7,374 nt of DNA from Nanobdellota archaeon (GCA_018815145.1 JAHIYL010000116.1:1-7374); one strand, 5' to 3'. Positions 1 to 6,481 are shown, counted from the first letter of the stretch. The notes: generated from the sequence alone by a model not told the origin. Made by a program: numbers and translations.

Positions 1-726
1 ATCTTGAAAAAAATCACAAATAACCGGATAATCTATGCCGGTGGAGTCTCAACAGTTGAAGAGATCATGCAATTGGAAAAATTGGGTGTAGATTCAGTAC
101 TTGGCATGAGCCTGTATACAAAAAAGATTTCACTTCCGCTGGCATTTGCAGAGACTATTGATTTTGGCAAAGGAAAAGGATTGGTACCCACAATAGTGCA
201 AGAAGAGAATGGACAGGTCATGATGCTGGCGTATTCAAATAAAGAATCATTGACCAAGGCACTGGAAGAAAAAAAAGGAGTCTATTATTCCAGGTCCAGG
301 CAAATACTTTGGACCAAGGGAGAGACTTCAGGCAATACACAGGAGTTATTCAAGATCAAGGTTGACTGTGACAAGGATACTTTATTATTCATAGTAAGAC
401 AGAAAAACAAAGCCTGCCACACTGGAAAATACAGCTGCTTTGGTGATGAAGTTTTTTCAGTAAATAAATTGTATAAAATAATAAAGGATAGAAATGATAA
501 TCCAAAAATTGGCAGCTATACAAACAGGCTGCTTGATGATGAAAAGGAAATTATGGCAAAGATAAAAGAAGAGAGTTCTGAAGTCACTCTTTACAAGGAC
601 CTGGATAACCTCAGGTGGGAGATTGCTGACCTCTTGTATTTTGTGAATGTCCTTATGGTCAAAAAAGGCCTTGATTGGAAAGATATTGAGAGAGAACTTG
701 AAGGACGGCATAGGCTGAAAAAATAA
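1..726 (+). CDS. HisA (C-terminal end)-HisI-HisE fusion, 5'-truncated by the window
   Basis: Histidine biosynthesis protein whose frame is open to base 1, so the true start lies upstream; a TTG at base 4 is an unlikely start because it would cut into a folded domain. Numbering from that TTG: residues 8-44 match the last beta-alpha unit of HisA (ProFAR isomerase), with AGGVST and a GMSLYTKKISL ending. Residues about 50-150 are HisI (phosphoribosyl-AMP cyclohydrolase): SRSR 96-99, WTKGETSGN 103-111, metal-binding DCD 121-123, and the zinc motif ACHTGKYSCF with C138, H139 and C145. Residues about 168-240 are HisE (phosphoribosyl-ATP pyrophosphohydrolase, MazG-like all-alpha fold): GSYTNRLL, acidic residues E189, E190, E193, E206 and D209, and a terminal ELEGRH. 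HisE, HisI and HisA catalyse steps 2, 3 and 4 of the pathway, so the fusion would join consecutive enzymes. HisIE is certain. Whether a complete HisA lies upstream cannot be seen. Confidence 0.93.
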   Translation: MLKKITNNRIIYAGGVSTVEEIMQLEKLGVDSVLGMSLYTKKISLPLAFAETIDFGKGKGLVPTIVQEENGQVMMLAYSNKESLTKALEEKKGVYYSRSRQILWTKGETSGNTQELFKIKVDCDKDTLLFIVRQKNKACHTGKYSCFGDEVFSVNKLYKIIKDRNDNPKIGSYTNRLLDDEKEIMAKIKEESSEVTLYKDLDNLRWEIADLLYFVNVLMVKKGLDWKDIERELEGRHRLKK

Positions 727-770
727 ATTCAATCAATTCTGTAAATTCAATATTTTCAAAAATTTGTAAT

Positions 771-785
771 AAAATTTATAATATG
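771..785 (+). promoter_or_regulatory. TATA-like promoter of the metalloprotease gene
   Basis: An AT-rich box containing ATTTATAATA lies about 30 bases before the ATG at 808. Archaeal transcription usually starts about 25 bases after the TATA centre, which would place the start a few bases before the ATG. No convincing Shine-Dalgarno sequence precedes the ATG, so a nearly leaderless message is inferred. Confidence 0.45.
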
Positions 786-807
786 AATATCCCTACTAAC
801 TTGTGAA

Positions 808-1917
808 ATGATTATACTTTCAGAACTTAAGGTTGTTGAAGATGCTTTTTTCAAGGCTGACCTGATCTACTACAAGCCCAGCCTCTACTCATTTATTGAG
901 GAGAATTTCTCTGAGAACCAGCCCTACAGCCTGAAGACACTGGCAAAACTAAGGAAAATTGTAAAAGATTCCAAAGACCGGGCCCATGACCTGATACTTA
1001 GGGAGGACATAAAAAAGATTGACAAAGAGATAAAATCATCACCAAAAGAATTTGATGAGAATATCTGGAAAGATTTCCTGCCAAAGATACGCCACGAAGT
1101 GAAAACTGCTCTGGGCCTTGATTTCAAACCCAGGTCTATCTTTTTTGAAGAGAGTTTTCCTGAAGGCCTGGGCACATTCGAGAAAAAAGGAGCCTCATCC
1201 ATAACAATATTTGAAGGCCAGAACAATGCAGGCATCTATTTTCTTAAAAAAAGGATCAGTTCCTTTTACACACCGCTTCTTCTGATTCATGAACAATTGC
1301 ATTCATGCCTTTCGCAGAATAAGACAAAGGACCAGATATATGTCGAGTGGTTTGAAGAGGGTATCGCCATGTGGTTTTCCATCCTAATCTATTATAAGCT
1401 CACCAAGAATAAGGAAGTCATAGATATCTACAAAGAAAGGAATTATATATATAGCAAAGTAAAGCCTGAATATAATTTTGTAAAACGGTATTTTGAATAT
1501 ATTAAAATAATGAGCTGCCTTTATCTCTCAGGAGGACCTAAATTATTCGGAATGATGATGGTTGATTATCTGTCGAACAAAAGAGAAAAAGTAAATAAAT
1601 ATCTTGATCTGGAGAAATATGATATAAAGTTTCTTCCAAAATCAGACATTGAGAATCTCCTGCTCAACATGACACTATTTATTGAGCCGGAAAAGACAAC
1701 CCCATTGGAGTATCTCATCCTGAAGAGCATCAAGAAACCAAAGACAATCGAGACTATTGCCATGCTGACAGGAGCACCTGTTGATGTTGTCCAAAAATTC
1801 CTGTTCCGACTGCAGGTCAAAGGCATGATTGTCGCTAAAGATAAATACCTTGAGATGAACTGGAGAAAGAAGGACCTGTTTGAACATAAGCTGATAAGGC
1901 CGATATATCCCTTCTGA
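808..1917 (+). CDS. Gluzincin-like zinc metalloprotease with C-terminal winged-helix-like domain
   Basis: A 369-residue protein I cannot assign to a named family. Residues 157-190 hold a zinc-protease signature: HEQLH at 161-165 (H161 and H165 as zinc ligands, E162 as catalytic base), followed by EWFEEGIAMW. E184 lies exactly 18 residues after H165, giving HExxH-x18-E with the WxxEGxA context typical of gluzincin/peptidase-MA-like enzymes. Residues 1-100 are predicted mostly helical and charged. Residues about 297-350 (LEYLILKSIKKPKTIETIAM, then GAPVDVVQKFLFRL and a KGMIVAKDKYLEM wing) read as a winged helix of the ArsR/MarR-like type. There is no signal peptide or transmembrane segment, so it is probably cytoplasmic. 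The ATG at 808 is used because it follows a TATA-like box at the right distance. The gene stands alone, with its 3' end facing the minus-strand microprotein frame. A regulated protease or a protease-linked transcription factor is possible; the substrate is unknown. Confidence 0.8.
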   Translation: MIILSELKVVEDAFFKADLIYYKPSLYSFIEENFSENQPYSLKTLAKLRKIVKDSKDRAHDLILREDIKKIDKEIKSSPKEFDENIWKDFLPKIRHEVKTALGLDFKPRSIFFEESFPEGLGTFEKKGASSITIFEGQNNAGIYFLKKRISSFYTPLLLIHEQLHSCLSQNKTKDQIYVEWFEEGIAMWFSILIYYKLTKNKEVIDIYKERNYIYSKVKPEYNFVKRYFEYIKIMSCLYLSGGPKLFGMMMVDYLSNKREKVNKYLDLEKYDIKFLPKSDIENLLLNMTLFIEPEKTTPLEYLILKSIKKPKTIETIAMLTGAPVDVVQKFLFRLQVKGMIVAKDKYLEMNWRKKDLFEHKLIRPIYPF

Positions 1918-1920
1918 GAG

Positions 1921-1995
1921 TCAATTCAAAACAGCCAATACTGTCATCAATATTATGAACAGTCCAGCCATGGCCATGAGAAGATATCTTATCAT
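1921..1995 (-). CDS. Putative 24-residue single-helix membrane microprotein
   Basis: A small reading frame from ATG (1995-1993) to TGA (1923-1921), starting 29 bases after the stop of the signal-peptidase-like gene on the same strand. The product begins MIRYLLMAMAG and continues FIILMTVLAVLN: one positive residue near the N-terminus followed by about 20 hydrophobic residues, which is what a minimal single-pass membrane protein looks like. A weak GTGA lies 7 bases before the ATG. If real, it would be co-transcribed with the peptidase and sit in the membrane, perhaps as a partner of it. No family is recognised. Support is the clean start, the position and the strongly membrane-like composition; at 24 codons, chance remains possible. 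Confidence 0.42.
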   Translation of the reverse strand: MIRYLLMAMAGLFIILMTVLAVLN

Positions 1996-2026
1996 TTTTA
2001 ATCACTGATTTTCATTAGAAATTTTT
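1994..2026 (+). terminator. Possible U-rich terminator of the metalloprotease gene
   Basis: Two T-runs of five (at 1995-1999 and 2022-2026) and a TTTT between them lie 77-110 bases after the plus-strand stop at 1917. Archaeal termination uses U-rich tracts without an obligatory hairpin. The stretch is in AT-rich DNA and overlaps the minus-strand peptidase/microprotein junction, so this is tentative. Confidence 0.22.
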
Positions 2027-2633
2027 AATATAGAATTCCGACAAGGACCCTTTTTATCTGCGGGAATCGGACTTTTCCGGGGTCTTCATCACGGTTATTG
2101 TCACCTTTCATGATGCAGTACCACCCAGTCTCATCAAAACCGATCCTGACAACCCTATGGATGATTGTCCCATCCGAGAACTTTGAATCATAGCTTACTA
2201 TATCTCCGACATGGATGTCTCCCGGAGATTCCGGCACAATCTCAATCGCATGTGAATCCTCGTCAATCACAGGATCCATGGAATTGGTGTCAGTGAACAT
2301 TGCCCATTCTGCATTCTTTATATCTATGACTACCCTGTCTTTTTCCACATGTATCTGGCTCTGCTTGATCCAGTCGTGTGGAGATGCCTGCTCTTCATTT
2401 GACAATCCCAAAAGCTGTAGAAGCCGGCTATCCTTATTCTTTTCTTCTGGTGCAGCATCAATTTCCTTAATATCATCATTCTCAAGTACAAATGTTGAAT
2501 ATGCAGTAGGCGTATATGAAGCCTCATCCCTAACCGAAAAATTATCTATGGCAAGCAGAGTCACCAAAATACCTAAAGTAAAAGCTGATATGAACAGCAT
2601 TACAAATGCCAAATTTAATTGTTTTTTACGCAT
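2025..2633 (-). CDS. Archaeal-type signal peptidase I-like serine protease (S26/S24 fold)
   Basis: A 202-residue membrane-anchored peptidase, numbered from the ATG at 2633. Residues about 8-29 form one transmembrane helix, followed by a polar, acidic linker to about residue 85, then the peptidase core. Visible motifs are TNSMDP with nucleophile S118, VGDIVSYDS, TIIHRVVRIG with H159 in place of the bacterial lysine, and KGDNNRDED with D178 and D184. This is the Ser-His-Asp set of archaeal and ER signal peptidases, which remove signal peptides from exported proteins on the outer face of the membrane. An in-frame GTG at 2642 would add three residues; I prefer the ATG because the TATA-like box at 2659-2670 predicts a transcript start near 2640. 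It differs from classical archaeal SPase in its long linker between anchor and catalytic core, so it may be a specialised paralogue. It is divergent from the lipoprotein gene and followed by the 24-codon membrane frame. Confidence 0.85.
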   Translation of the reverse strand: MRKKQLNLAFVMLFISAFTLGILVTLLAIDNFSVRDEASYTPTAYSTFVLENDDIKEIDAAPEEKNKDSRLLQLLGLSNEEQASPHDWIKQSQIHVEKDRVVIDIKNAEWAMFTDTNSMDPVIDEDSHAIEIVPESPGDIHVGDIVSYDSKFSDGTIIHRVVRIGFDETGWYCIMKGDNNRDEDPGKVRFPQIKRVLVGILY

Positions 2634-2658
2634 ATTTAGCACTAAAAAGTAGGTACTC

Positions 2659-2670
2659 TTTATAAATATT
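2659..2670 (-). promoter_or_regulatory. TATA-like promoter of the signal peptidase-like gene
   Basis: On the minus strand this reads AATATTTATAAA, a good archaeal TATA box, centred about 32 bases before the ATG at 2633 and about 22 before the alternative GTG at 2642. The predicted transcript start near 2640 leaves a leader of only a few bases and favours the ATG. Confidence 0.5.
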
Positions 2671-2705
2671 GTGTTTTGTTAGTATTTTAAAGTGGTGAAT
2701 TATTG

Positions 2706-2730
2706 AATTTATACAATTAAATTTAAATTT
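2706..2730 (+). promoter_or_regulatory. AT-rich promoter region of the lipoprotein gene
   Basis: Two candidate TATA elements overlap here: TTTATACA (2708-2715) and the perfect 12-base palindrome AAATTTAAATTT (2719-2730). The first fits a leader of about 27 bases that includes the Shine-Dalgarno at 2751; the second would place the transcript start right at it. Which one is used cannot be decided from sequence. Confidence 0.4.
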
Positions 2731-2750
2731 CCACTACCTTTTCCAGAACA

Positions 2751-2756
2751 AGAGGT
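2751..2756 (+). promoter_or_regulatory. Shine-Dalgarno site of the lipoprotein gene
   Basis: AGAGGT lies 7 bases before the ATG at 2764 and supports that start. It is the clearest ribosome binding site in the window; most other genes here look leaderless or nearly so. Confidence 0.55.
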
Positions 2757-2763
2757 AATAATA

Positions 2764-3624
2764 ATGACAAAAACAACAGCCAAATTTATGACACTCTTTT
2801 TTATCATGCTATTCATATCAGCCTGTGTATCTGAAGAAGGTAATATTGCTGACCAGGACCTGAAGGATATTGCTGACGCTGCAGCATCTGATCCTGTTGA
2901 TTCACTATCTGAACAGGATATAGAAACACTACCAGATGAGATTATCCCTGAGCCTCCAGAAAAGCCAATCGCTGAAGAGACAACTGAAACACTTGCCGAA
3001 ACTGAGGATATTGATGAAGAAACAGCATCTGATGACTATGAATTCACATTGACCCTTGAAAAAACAGACGATTCTGTTAAATTGACCTGGACACCGTTTT
3101 CCGGAGAGTTTGAGGTCGGTGGTTTTGAGAACTACAAAGTCATAAGAAGCATCACAAATGCAGATCCCACCTACCCCGGAGAATCGCTCCTAAAGACAAT
3201 TGTGGACATAAATGAGACAGAGTATGTAGATAGACTGCCGGAAGCAGGCATCAGCTATTACAGAGTAGCTGCAATCGGTGAATACAAACAAAAATTTCAT
3301 ACAAATGTCGAGAGCACAGAATTCCCTCATCCAAAAGAGACACCTGACCAGGACATAACCTTAGTAGCTGAAAAGGCTGAGAATGGAGTACTATTGAAAT
3401 GGACAAGATATGATGGAGAATTTTTGCAGTATAAAGTTGTCATGTCAACAGATCATCCGTATCCTAAATACCCGGATGACAGGACATTGGAGACAGTGCC
3501 ATTCCAGAATATAACATCCTATACTGATCTTACACCTGAATCCGGGACCAGCTATTATGCTGTGACAGTGATAAGACCTGACAGAAGCAGATTCACCAGC
3601 AAGAGAGTTATGATCACTGTGTAA
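2764..3624 (+). CDS. Secreted lipoprotein with acidic linker and two FN3-like domains
   Basis: A 286-residue cell-surface protein of unknown role. Residues 1-20 form a signal peptide (basic start, hydrophobic core) ending in a lipobox, FISAC, so C21 is the likely lipidated residue of the mature protein. Residues about 22-91 are strongly acidic and rich in Glu, Asp, Thr and Pro: a disordered spacer that would hold the rest away from the membrane. Residues about 92-188 and 196-286 are two related beta-rich domains resembling fibronectin type III. Each has an early tryptophan (LTWTPFSGEF, LKWTRYDGEF), then YKV, a YP turn and a SYY-V strand near the end. Such domains usually bind proteins or glycans or act as spacers; no catalytic motif is seen. 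The gene is divergent from the signal-peptidase-like gene, which could process surface proteins, but lipoproteins are usually matured by a different route. Confidence 0.82.
   Translation: MTKTTAKFMTLFFIMLFISACVSEEGNIADQDLKDIADAAASDPVDSLSEQDIETLPDEIIPEPPEKPIAEETTETLAETEDIDEETASDDYEFTLTLEKTDDSVKLTWTPFSGEFEVGGFENYKVIRSITNADPTYPGESLLKTIVDINETEYVDRLPEAGISYYRVAAIGEYKQKFHTNVESTEFPHPKETPDQDITLVAEKAENGVLLKWTRYDGEFLQYKVVMSTDHPYPKYPDDRTLETVPFQNITSYTDLTPESGTSYYAVTVIRPDRSRFTSKRVMITV
3037..3621 (+). repeat. Tandem duplication of an FN3-like domain within the lipoprotein
   Basis: Two diverged copies, about 3037-3327 and 3349-3621, encode the same pattern in the same order: W-T-x-[FY]-x-G-E-F, YKV, S, YP, L-x-T, Y-x-D, PE-x-G-x-SYY-x-V. 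Similarity is at the protein level only; no long DNA identity is visible, so the duplication is old. Confidence 0.6.
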
Positions 3625-3752
3625 AGACATTATTTGCCGGCCTCTGCCTCAAACAATAATCTCTTTTACAGAATACTCACTATAGAAGTCCTAGGGAGAC
3701 ATCCTGACAAGCCAGGTATAGGTATTATCAAATTTCATTGTTCAAATAATTC

Positions 3753-3905
3753 TCATCCAATTATTTCCTTTTGCTGCCTGCTCCACACTTTGTTTGGAGT
3801 TTTTTTGAGCCAGTCAGTGTACATATCTATGAACTTGAGCCTATCTTCAAAATTCTTGTCTTTTGCTTTTTTTAGTTCATTCAAGTCTATGTCTGGAATT
3901 ATCAT
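3753..3905 (-). CDS. 50-residue small protein, partner of the nucleotidyltransferase
   Basis: A reading frame from ATG (3905-3903) to TGA (3755-3753), overlapping the stop of the upstream nucleotidyltransferase gene as ATGA, the arrangement expected of translationally coupled genes. The product starts MIIPDIDLNELKKAKDKNF, is charged and probably mostly helical, and ends in a distinctive segment TDWLKKTPNKVWSRQQKEII with two tryptophans and a TPN-x-VWS-x-QQ pattern. There is no membrane segment or signal peptide. I do not recognise a named family, though the tail pattern feels familiar from small archaeal proteins next to nucleotidyltransferases (memory, not verified). The tight coupling suggests it binds or regulates its neighbour, as an antitoxin or toxin subunit would. 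A plus-strand frame over the same bases is its shadow. Confidence 0.68.
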   Translation of the reverse strand: MIIPDIDLNELKKAKDKNFEDRLKFIDMYTDWLKKTPNKVWSRQQKEIIG

Positions 3906-4501
3906 TTCAAATACCTCTTTAACAAACTGCCTACTTTAAGCCTTTTTATGAATTCATCAAATAATGAAGAATTAATCCTGTCTTCAAATAGATTGTACAG
4001 GAATTTCGCATCTTCAATATCTTTTTCAGAACCAAGATACAGTTTATAAGGTATCTGCAGTTCAAAGGGAGATACGAAAAAAATATGACTGTTCAAGACA
4101 ATTTTTCTTCTGTTTTTTATTGTCCATGAATCTAGTGTATTTTTTGGAAATTTTAATTCCATGTTTGGAATAACTTGCCCTTTTTTTGAAAACCTGATTG
4201 AAGTGTTGTCTAATAGATAGTCTTTATAGATATCTTCAATAATGTTTGTATTGATGCATTCAAAAGATTCATTAAGATAATCCCAGAGCTGTCTGAATCT
4301 TCCAATTTCCAGATTTTCTATAATAATATCTACATCCTCAGAACTGCGATTCCTGCCAAAAAGAATAGATACATATCCTGAGATTACAGCATATTTTATT
4401 TTTAAATCATTTAGAATTTTAGTAAATCCTATGACAAACTCATCTAATGAATTCAACTCTTTTTCCAATTCAATTTTCTTATTGGTATATAATATTTCCA
4501 T
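3902..4501 (-). CDS. AbiEii/DUF6036-like nucleotidyltransferase
   Basis: A 199-residue protein with the pol-beta-type nucleotidyltransferase signature. The core is YAVISGYVSILFGRNRSSED followed by VDIII: a relaxed G-[GS] motif at G42-Y43, the conserved FGRNRSS turn, and the metal-binding pair D56 and D58. A later strand NMELKF offers E115 as third acidic residue. Residues 144-168 (SPFELQIPYKLYLGSEKDIE then DAKFL) match the E-x-x-x-x-K...D-x-x-D-A segment of the AbiEii/DUF6036 group. Members of this superfamily include AbiEii toxins, which modify tRNA or nucleotides, and MNT antitoxins paired with HEPN toxins. The stop overlaps the start of the 50-residue partner. Base composition is lower in GC than the fttA gene next to it (about 28% against about 42% in one hand-counted line of each), consistent with horizontal acquisition. 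Its own TATA-like box lies in the 72-base gap after fttA. Activity and toxin/antitoxin role are inferred. Confidence 0.78.
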   Translation of the reverse strand: MEILYTNKKIELEKELNSLDEFVIGFTKILNDLKIKYAVISGYVSILFGRNRSSEDVDIIIENLEIGRFRQLWDYLNESFECINTNIIEDIYKDYLLDNTSIRFSKKGQVIPNMELKFPKNTLDSWTIKNRRKIVLNSHIFFVSPFELQIPYKLYLGSEKDIEDAKFLYNLFEDRINSSLFDEFIKRLKVGSLLKRYLK

Positions 4502-4527
4502 AACAATAGAATAGTAATAAGAGAGAA

Positions 4528-4540
4528 ATTAAATAATTAT
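4528..4540 (-). promoter_or_regulatory. TATA-like promoter of the nucleotidyltransferase cassette
   Basis: On the minus strand the box reads ATAATTATTTAAT, centred about 33 bases before the ATG at 4501, giving a predicted leader of under 10 bases. No Shine-Dalgarno is visible. It would allow the cassette to be expressed separately from fttA. Confidence 0.38.
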
Positions 4541-4543
4541 CCG

Positions 4544-4569
4544 AAAAAAATACAATTAAAAAACAAAAT
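4544..4569 (-). terminator. U-rich terminator after fttA
   Basis: Immediately after the fttA stop, the transcript would read TTTTGTTTTTTAATTG and then a run of seven T (4550-4544). There is no strong hairpin, as expected for archaeal termination, which depends on U-tracts and on FttA itself. It separates fttA from the nucleotidyltransferase cassette. Confidence 0.5.
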
Positions 4570-4573
4570 ATCG

Positions 4574-6463
4574 TTACTTTATCCTTACTGCCTCAAGATT
4601 CCTAGGGCACTGAGTTTCTACCCTGAACATCTTATGGAGTGAACTTGCCAGGTCCAGGCATCGTGTATTCTCACCATGGTTCAGGATGATCTTCTTTGGC
4701 CTTGGCTGCAGCTTATTGACAAAATTCACAAGCTCTTTTCTGTCAGAATGATCGCTCAGCTCCAGCTTATGTATCTCCATCTTGAGTTCCATCAATTCAT
4801 GCTTGCTTCCGTTCTTGAAAGTGACTTCTCTTGCTCCTCTCTGGATCCGCCTTCCAAGAGAGCCTTCTCCTTGGTAGCAGGTAAACACAAGTGAATTCCT
4901 TTCGCTTGAGGAAAGGGCTTTAAGATATTCAACAGACGGTCCGCCTACAAGCATTCCGGAAGTTGCAAGTATTATGCATGGCTCTGTTTCTTCAAGCACC
5001 TGCTTACGTTCTTTATTGGATCCCACCTGCCTGAAAATCGACGACAGGAAAGGATTGTTGTCTTTATGGAATATCTGCTTTCGTATGGTCGAATTAAGAA
5101 ATTCAGGATATGCCGTATGGATAGCTGTGATATCCCAAACCATGCCGTCAATAAAGACTTTTATTTCACCTATCTGCTTAGTTCTGTATAGTTCCTCGAT
5201 GAGAACAATTATATCCTGCGCCCTTCCTGAACCAAGTACAGGCAGAAGCACTTTGCCTCTTCGATTAATTGTGTCAATAATAATCTGCTTCAGATATTCA
5301 TGTGTAGTGTGTTTTGAAGGGAGCACATTTTCCTTTCCGCCATAGGTAGACTCAAGCATAAGTGTCTCCAGCCTTGGAAATTGAGTTGCTGCCTGGCTGA
5401 GCAATATTGATTTGTTAAACTTCATATCTGCGGTATACAATATATTATGGAGCCCGTTGCCTACATGAAGATGCACCATTGAACTTCCAAGTATATGACC
5501 TGCATTATAGAGCGTGATCCTCACGTCAGGTGTTATATCTGTCACTTCTTCAAAATTCAGAGTGATAGTGTGCTTGACTGTCTCTTTTATCTCTTCACTC
5601 GTATAGATAGGCTCTTTTCCTTCTCCCCTTGCAATCTTGACTACATCAAGCTGGAGCAGGCTCATCACATCCCTTGTCGGAGATGTACAGTAGACCGGTC
5701 CCCTATACCCGAATTTGAAAAGATATGGCAAAAATCCTGAGTGATCAAGATGTGAATGAGATATTATGACTGCATCAAGCTCATTGATATTGAATTCCGG
5801 AGCTTCAAGATAAGGATATGCCGAGTCTTCACTAGCAACGTCAATCCCGCAATCTATCAGTATCCTTGACTCAGGAGTCTGCAGGAAAAGGCAGCTTCTT
5901 CCGACCTGTCTTGCCCCACCAAGAAACGACATCCTTATCCATTCCTCTTTCTTCTGTCGCAGCCATCCTGAATATATCCTTTCTCCGGCCTTATTCAAAA
6001 ATTTTCTCCTGTAATCTGAGTTATTGTACAGGACTGCCCTGATGTTCTCGATGAGCTGGCTCTTCAGAGCTGGTTTTCTCTTTATAATAGGCACCCACAA
6101 AGTCTCTTGCCTGATCTTTTTGAGGTTCTCACCCTGCTTCCCGATGGCAAGCCCAGGTTTTTCTGCCTCAATTATGACAATCGAACGCATTGGATCAAAA
6201 ATGATATTATCTATCTGGGCTTCGTCAGTGACGATTCTATTGATTATTTCTGTTGCTTTTTCCTGGTCTATGCATATGGCAGGGTCAGGCCTTAGCTCGA
6301 CTCTTTTCTTGATCTTGTTGACAATTGCTTTTATTGTCCCTTCATTATTGAAAAAGAATTCCCGATCTTTTGTATAGACAACAATATTTGCTGCCTCAAA
6401 ACAGATATCACTTACCTTCTCTTTGGGAAGGTCTTTCATAATTTCCTCTAATATTTCAATCAT
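4574..6463 (-). CDS. fttA: aCPSF1/FttA: KH-domain beta-CASP ribonuclease, transcription termination factor
   Basis: A 629-residue protein, the usual length for the family. In archaea this enzyme cleaves nascent RNA behind RNA polymerase at U-rich sites and ends transcription; it is related to eukaryotic CPSF73. Residues 1-about 145 hold two KH-type RNA-binding modules, the second with a clear GxxG loop (AIGKQGENL, 106-114). Residues about 178-629 form a metallo-beta-lactamase core with an inserted beta-CASP domain. All metal and catalytic motifs are present: D204 (LIDCG), H236-S-H238-L-D240-H241, H323 (AGHILGSS), D346 (TADMKF), motif A E371 (ESTYGG), motif B H572 (SDHSD) and motif C H596 (LNHGE). 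The TSGMLVGGP segment (501-509) is also typical. The start at 6463 follows a TATA-like box by about 23 bases, so the mRNA is probably leaderless. It follows psmB on the same strand. Confidence 0.97.
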   Translation of the reverse strand: MIEILEEIMKDLPKEKVSDICFEAANIVVYTKDREFFFNNEGTIKAIVNKIKKRVELRPDPAICIDQEKATEIINRIVTDEAQIDNIIFDPMRSIVIIEAEKPGLAIGKQGENLKKIRQETLWVPIIKRKPALKSQLIENIRAVLYNNSDYRRKFLNKAGERIYSGWLRQKKEEWIRMSFLGGARQVGRSCLFLQTPESRILIDCGIDVASEDSAYPYLEAPEFNINELDAVIISHSHLDHSGFLPYLFKFGYRGPVYCTSPTRDVMSLLQLDVVKIARGEGKEPIYTSEEIKETVKHTITLNFEEVTDITPDVRITLYNAGHILGSSMVHLHVGNGLHNILYTADMKFNKSILLSQAATQFPRLETLMLESTYGGKENVLPSKHTTHEYLKQIIIDTINRRGKVLLPVLGSGRAQDIIVLIEELYRTKQIGEIKVFIDGMVWDITAIHTAYPEFLNSTIRKQIFHKDNNPFLSSIFRQVGSNKERKQVLEETEPCIILATSGMLVGGPSVEYLKALSSSERNSLVFTCYQGEGSLGRRIQRGAREVTFKNGSKHELMELKMEIHKLELSDHSDRKELVNFVNKLQPRPKKIILNHGENTRCLDLASSLHKMFRVETQCPRNLEAVRIK

Positions 6464-6481
6464 AGAATAACACTTCTCTCT

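Noticed and set aside
2215..2652. Plus-strand frame of 145 codons
   Set aside because: Antisense to the signal peptidase-like gene, whose catalytic motifs are all on the minus strand.
3625..3752. Gap between the lipoprotein and the 50-residue gene, including an imperfect CCTG...CAGG hairpin and a 15-codon minus-strand frame
   Set aside because: The stem is only 4 perfect pairs without a following T-run on either strand, and the tiny frame has no support.
3634..3939. Plus-strand frame of 101 codons
   Set aside because: It lies opposite the 50-residue gene and the nucleotidyltransferase end, its composition is serine/leucine/phenylalanine-rich as in antisense shadows, and the minus-strand genes have a coupled ATGA junction and sensible residues.
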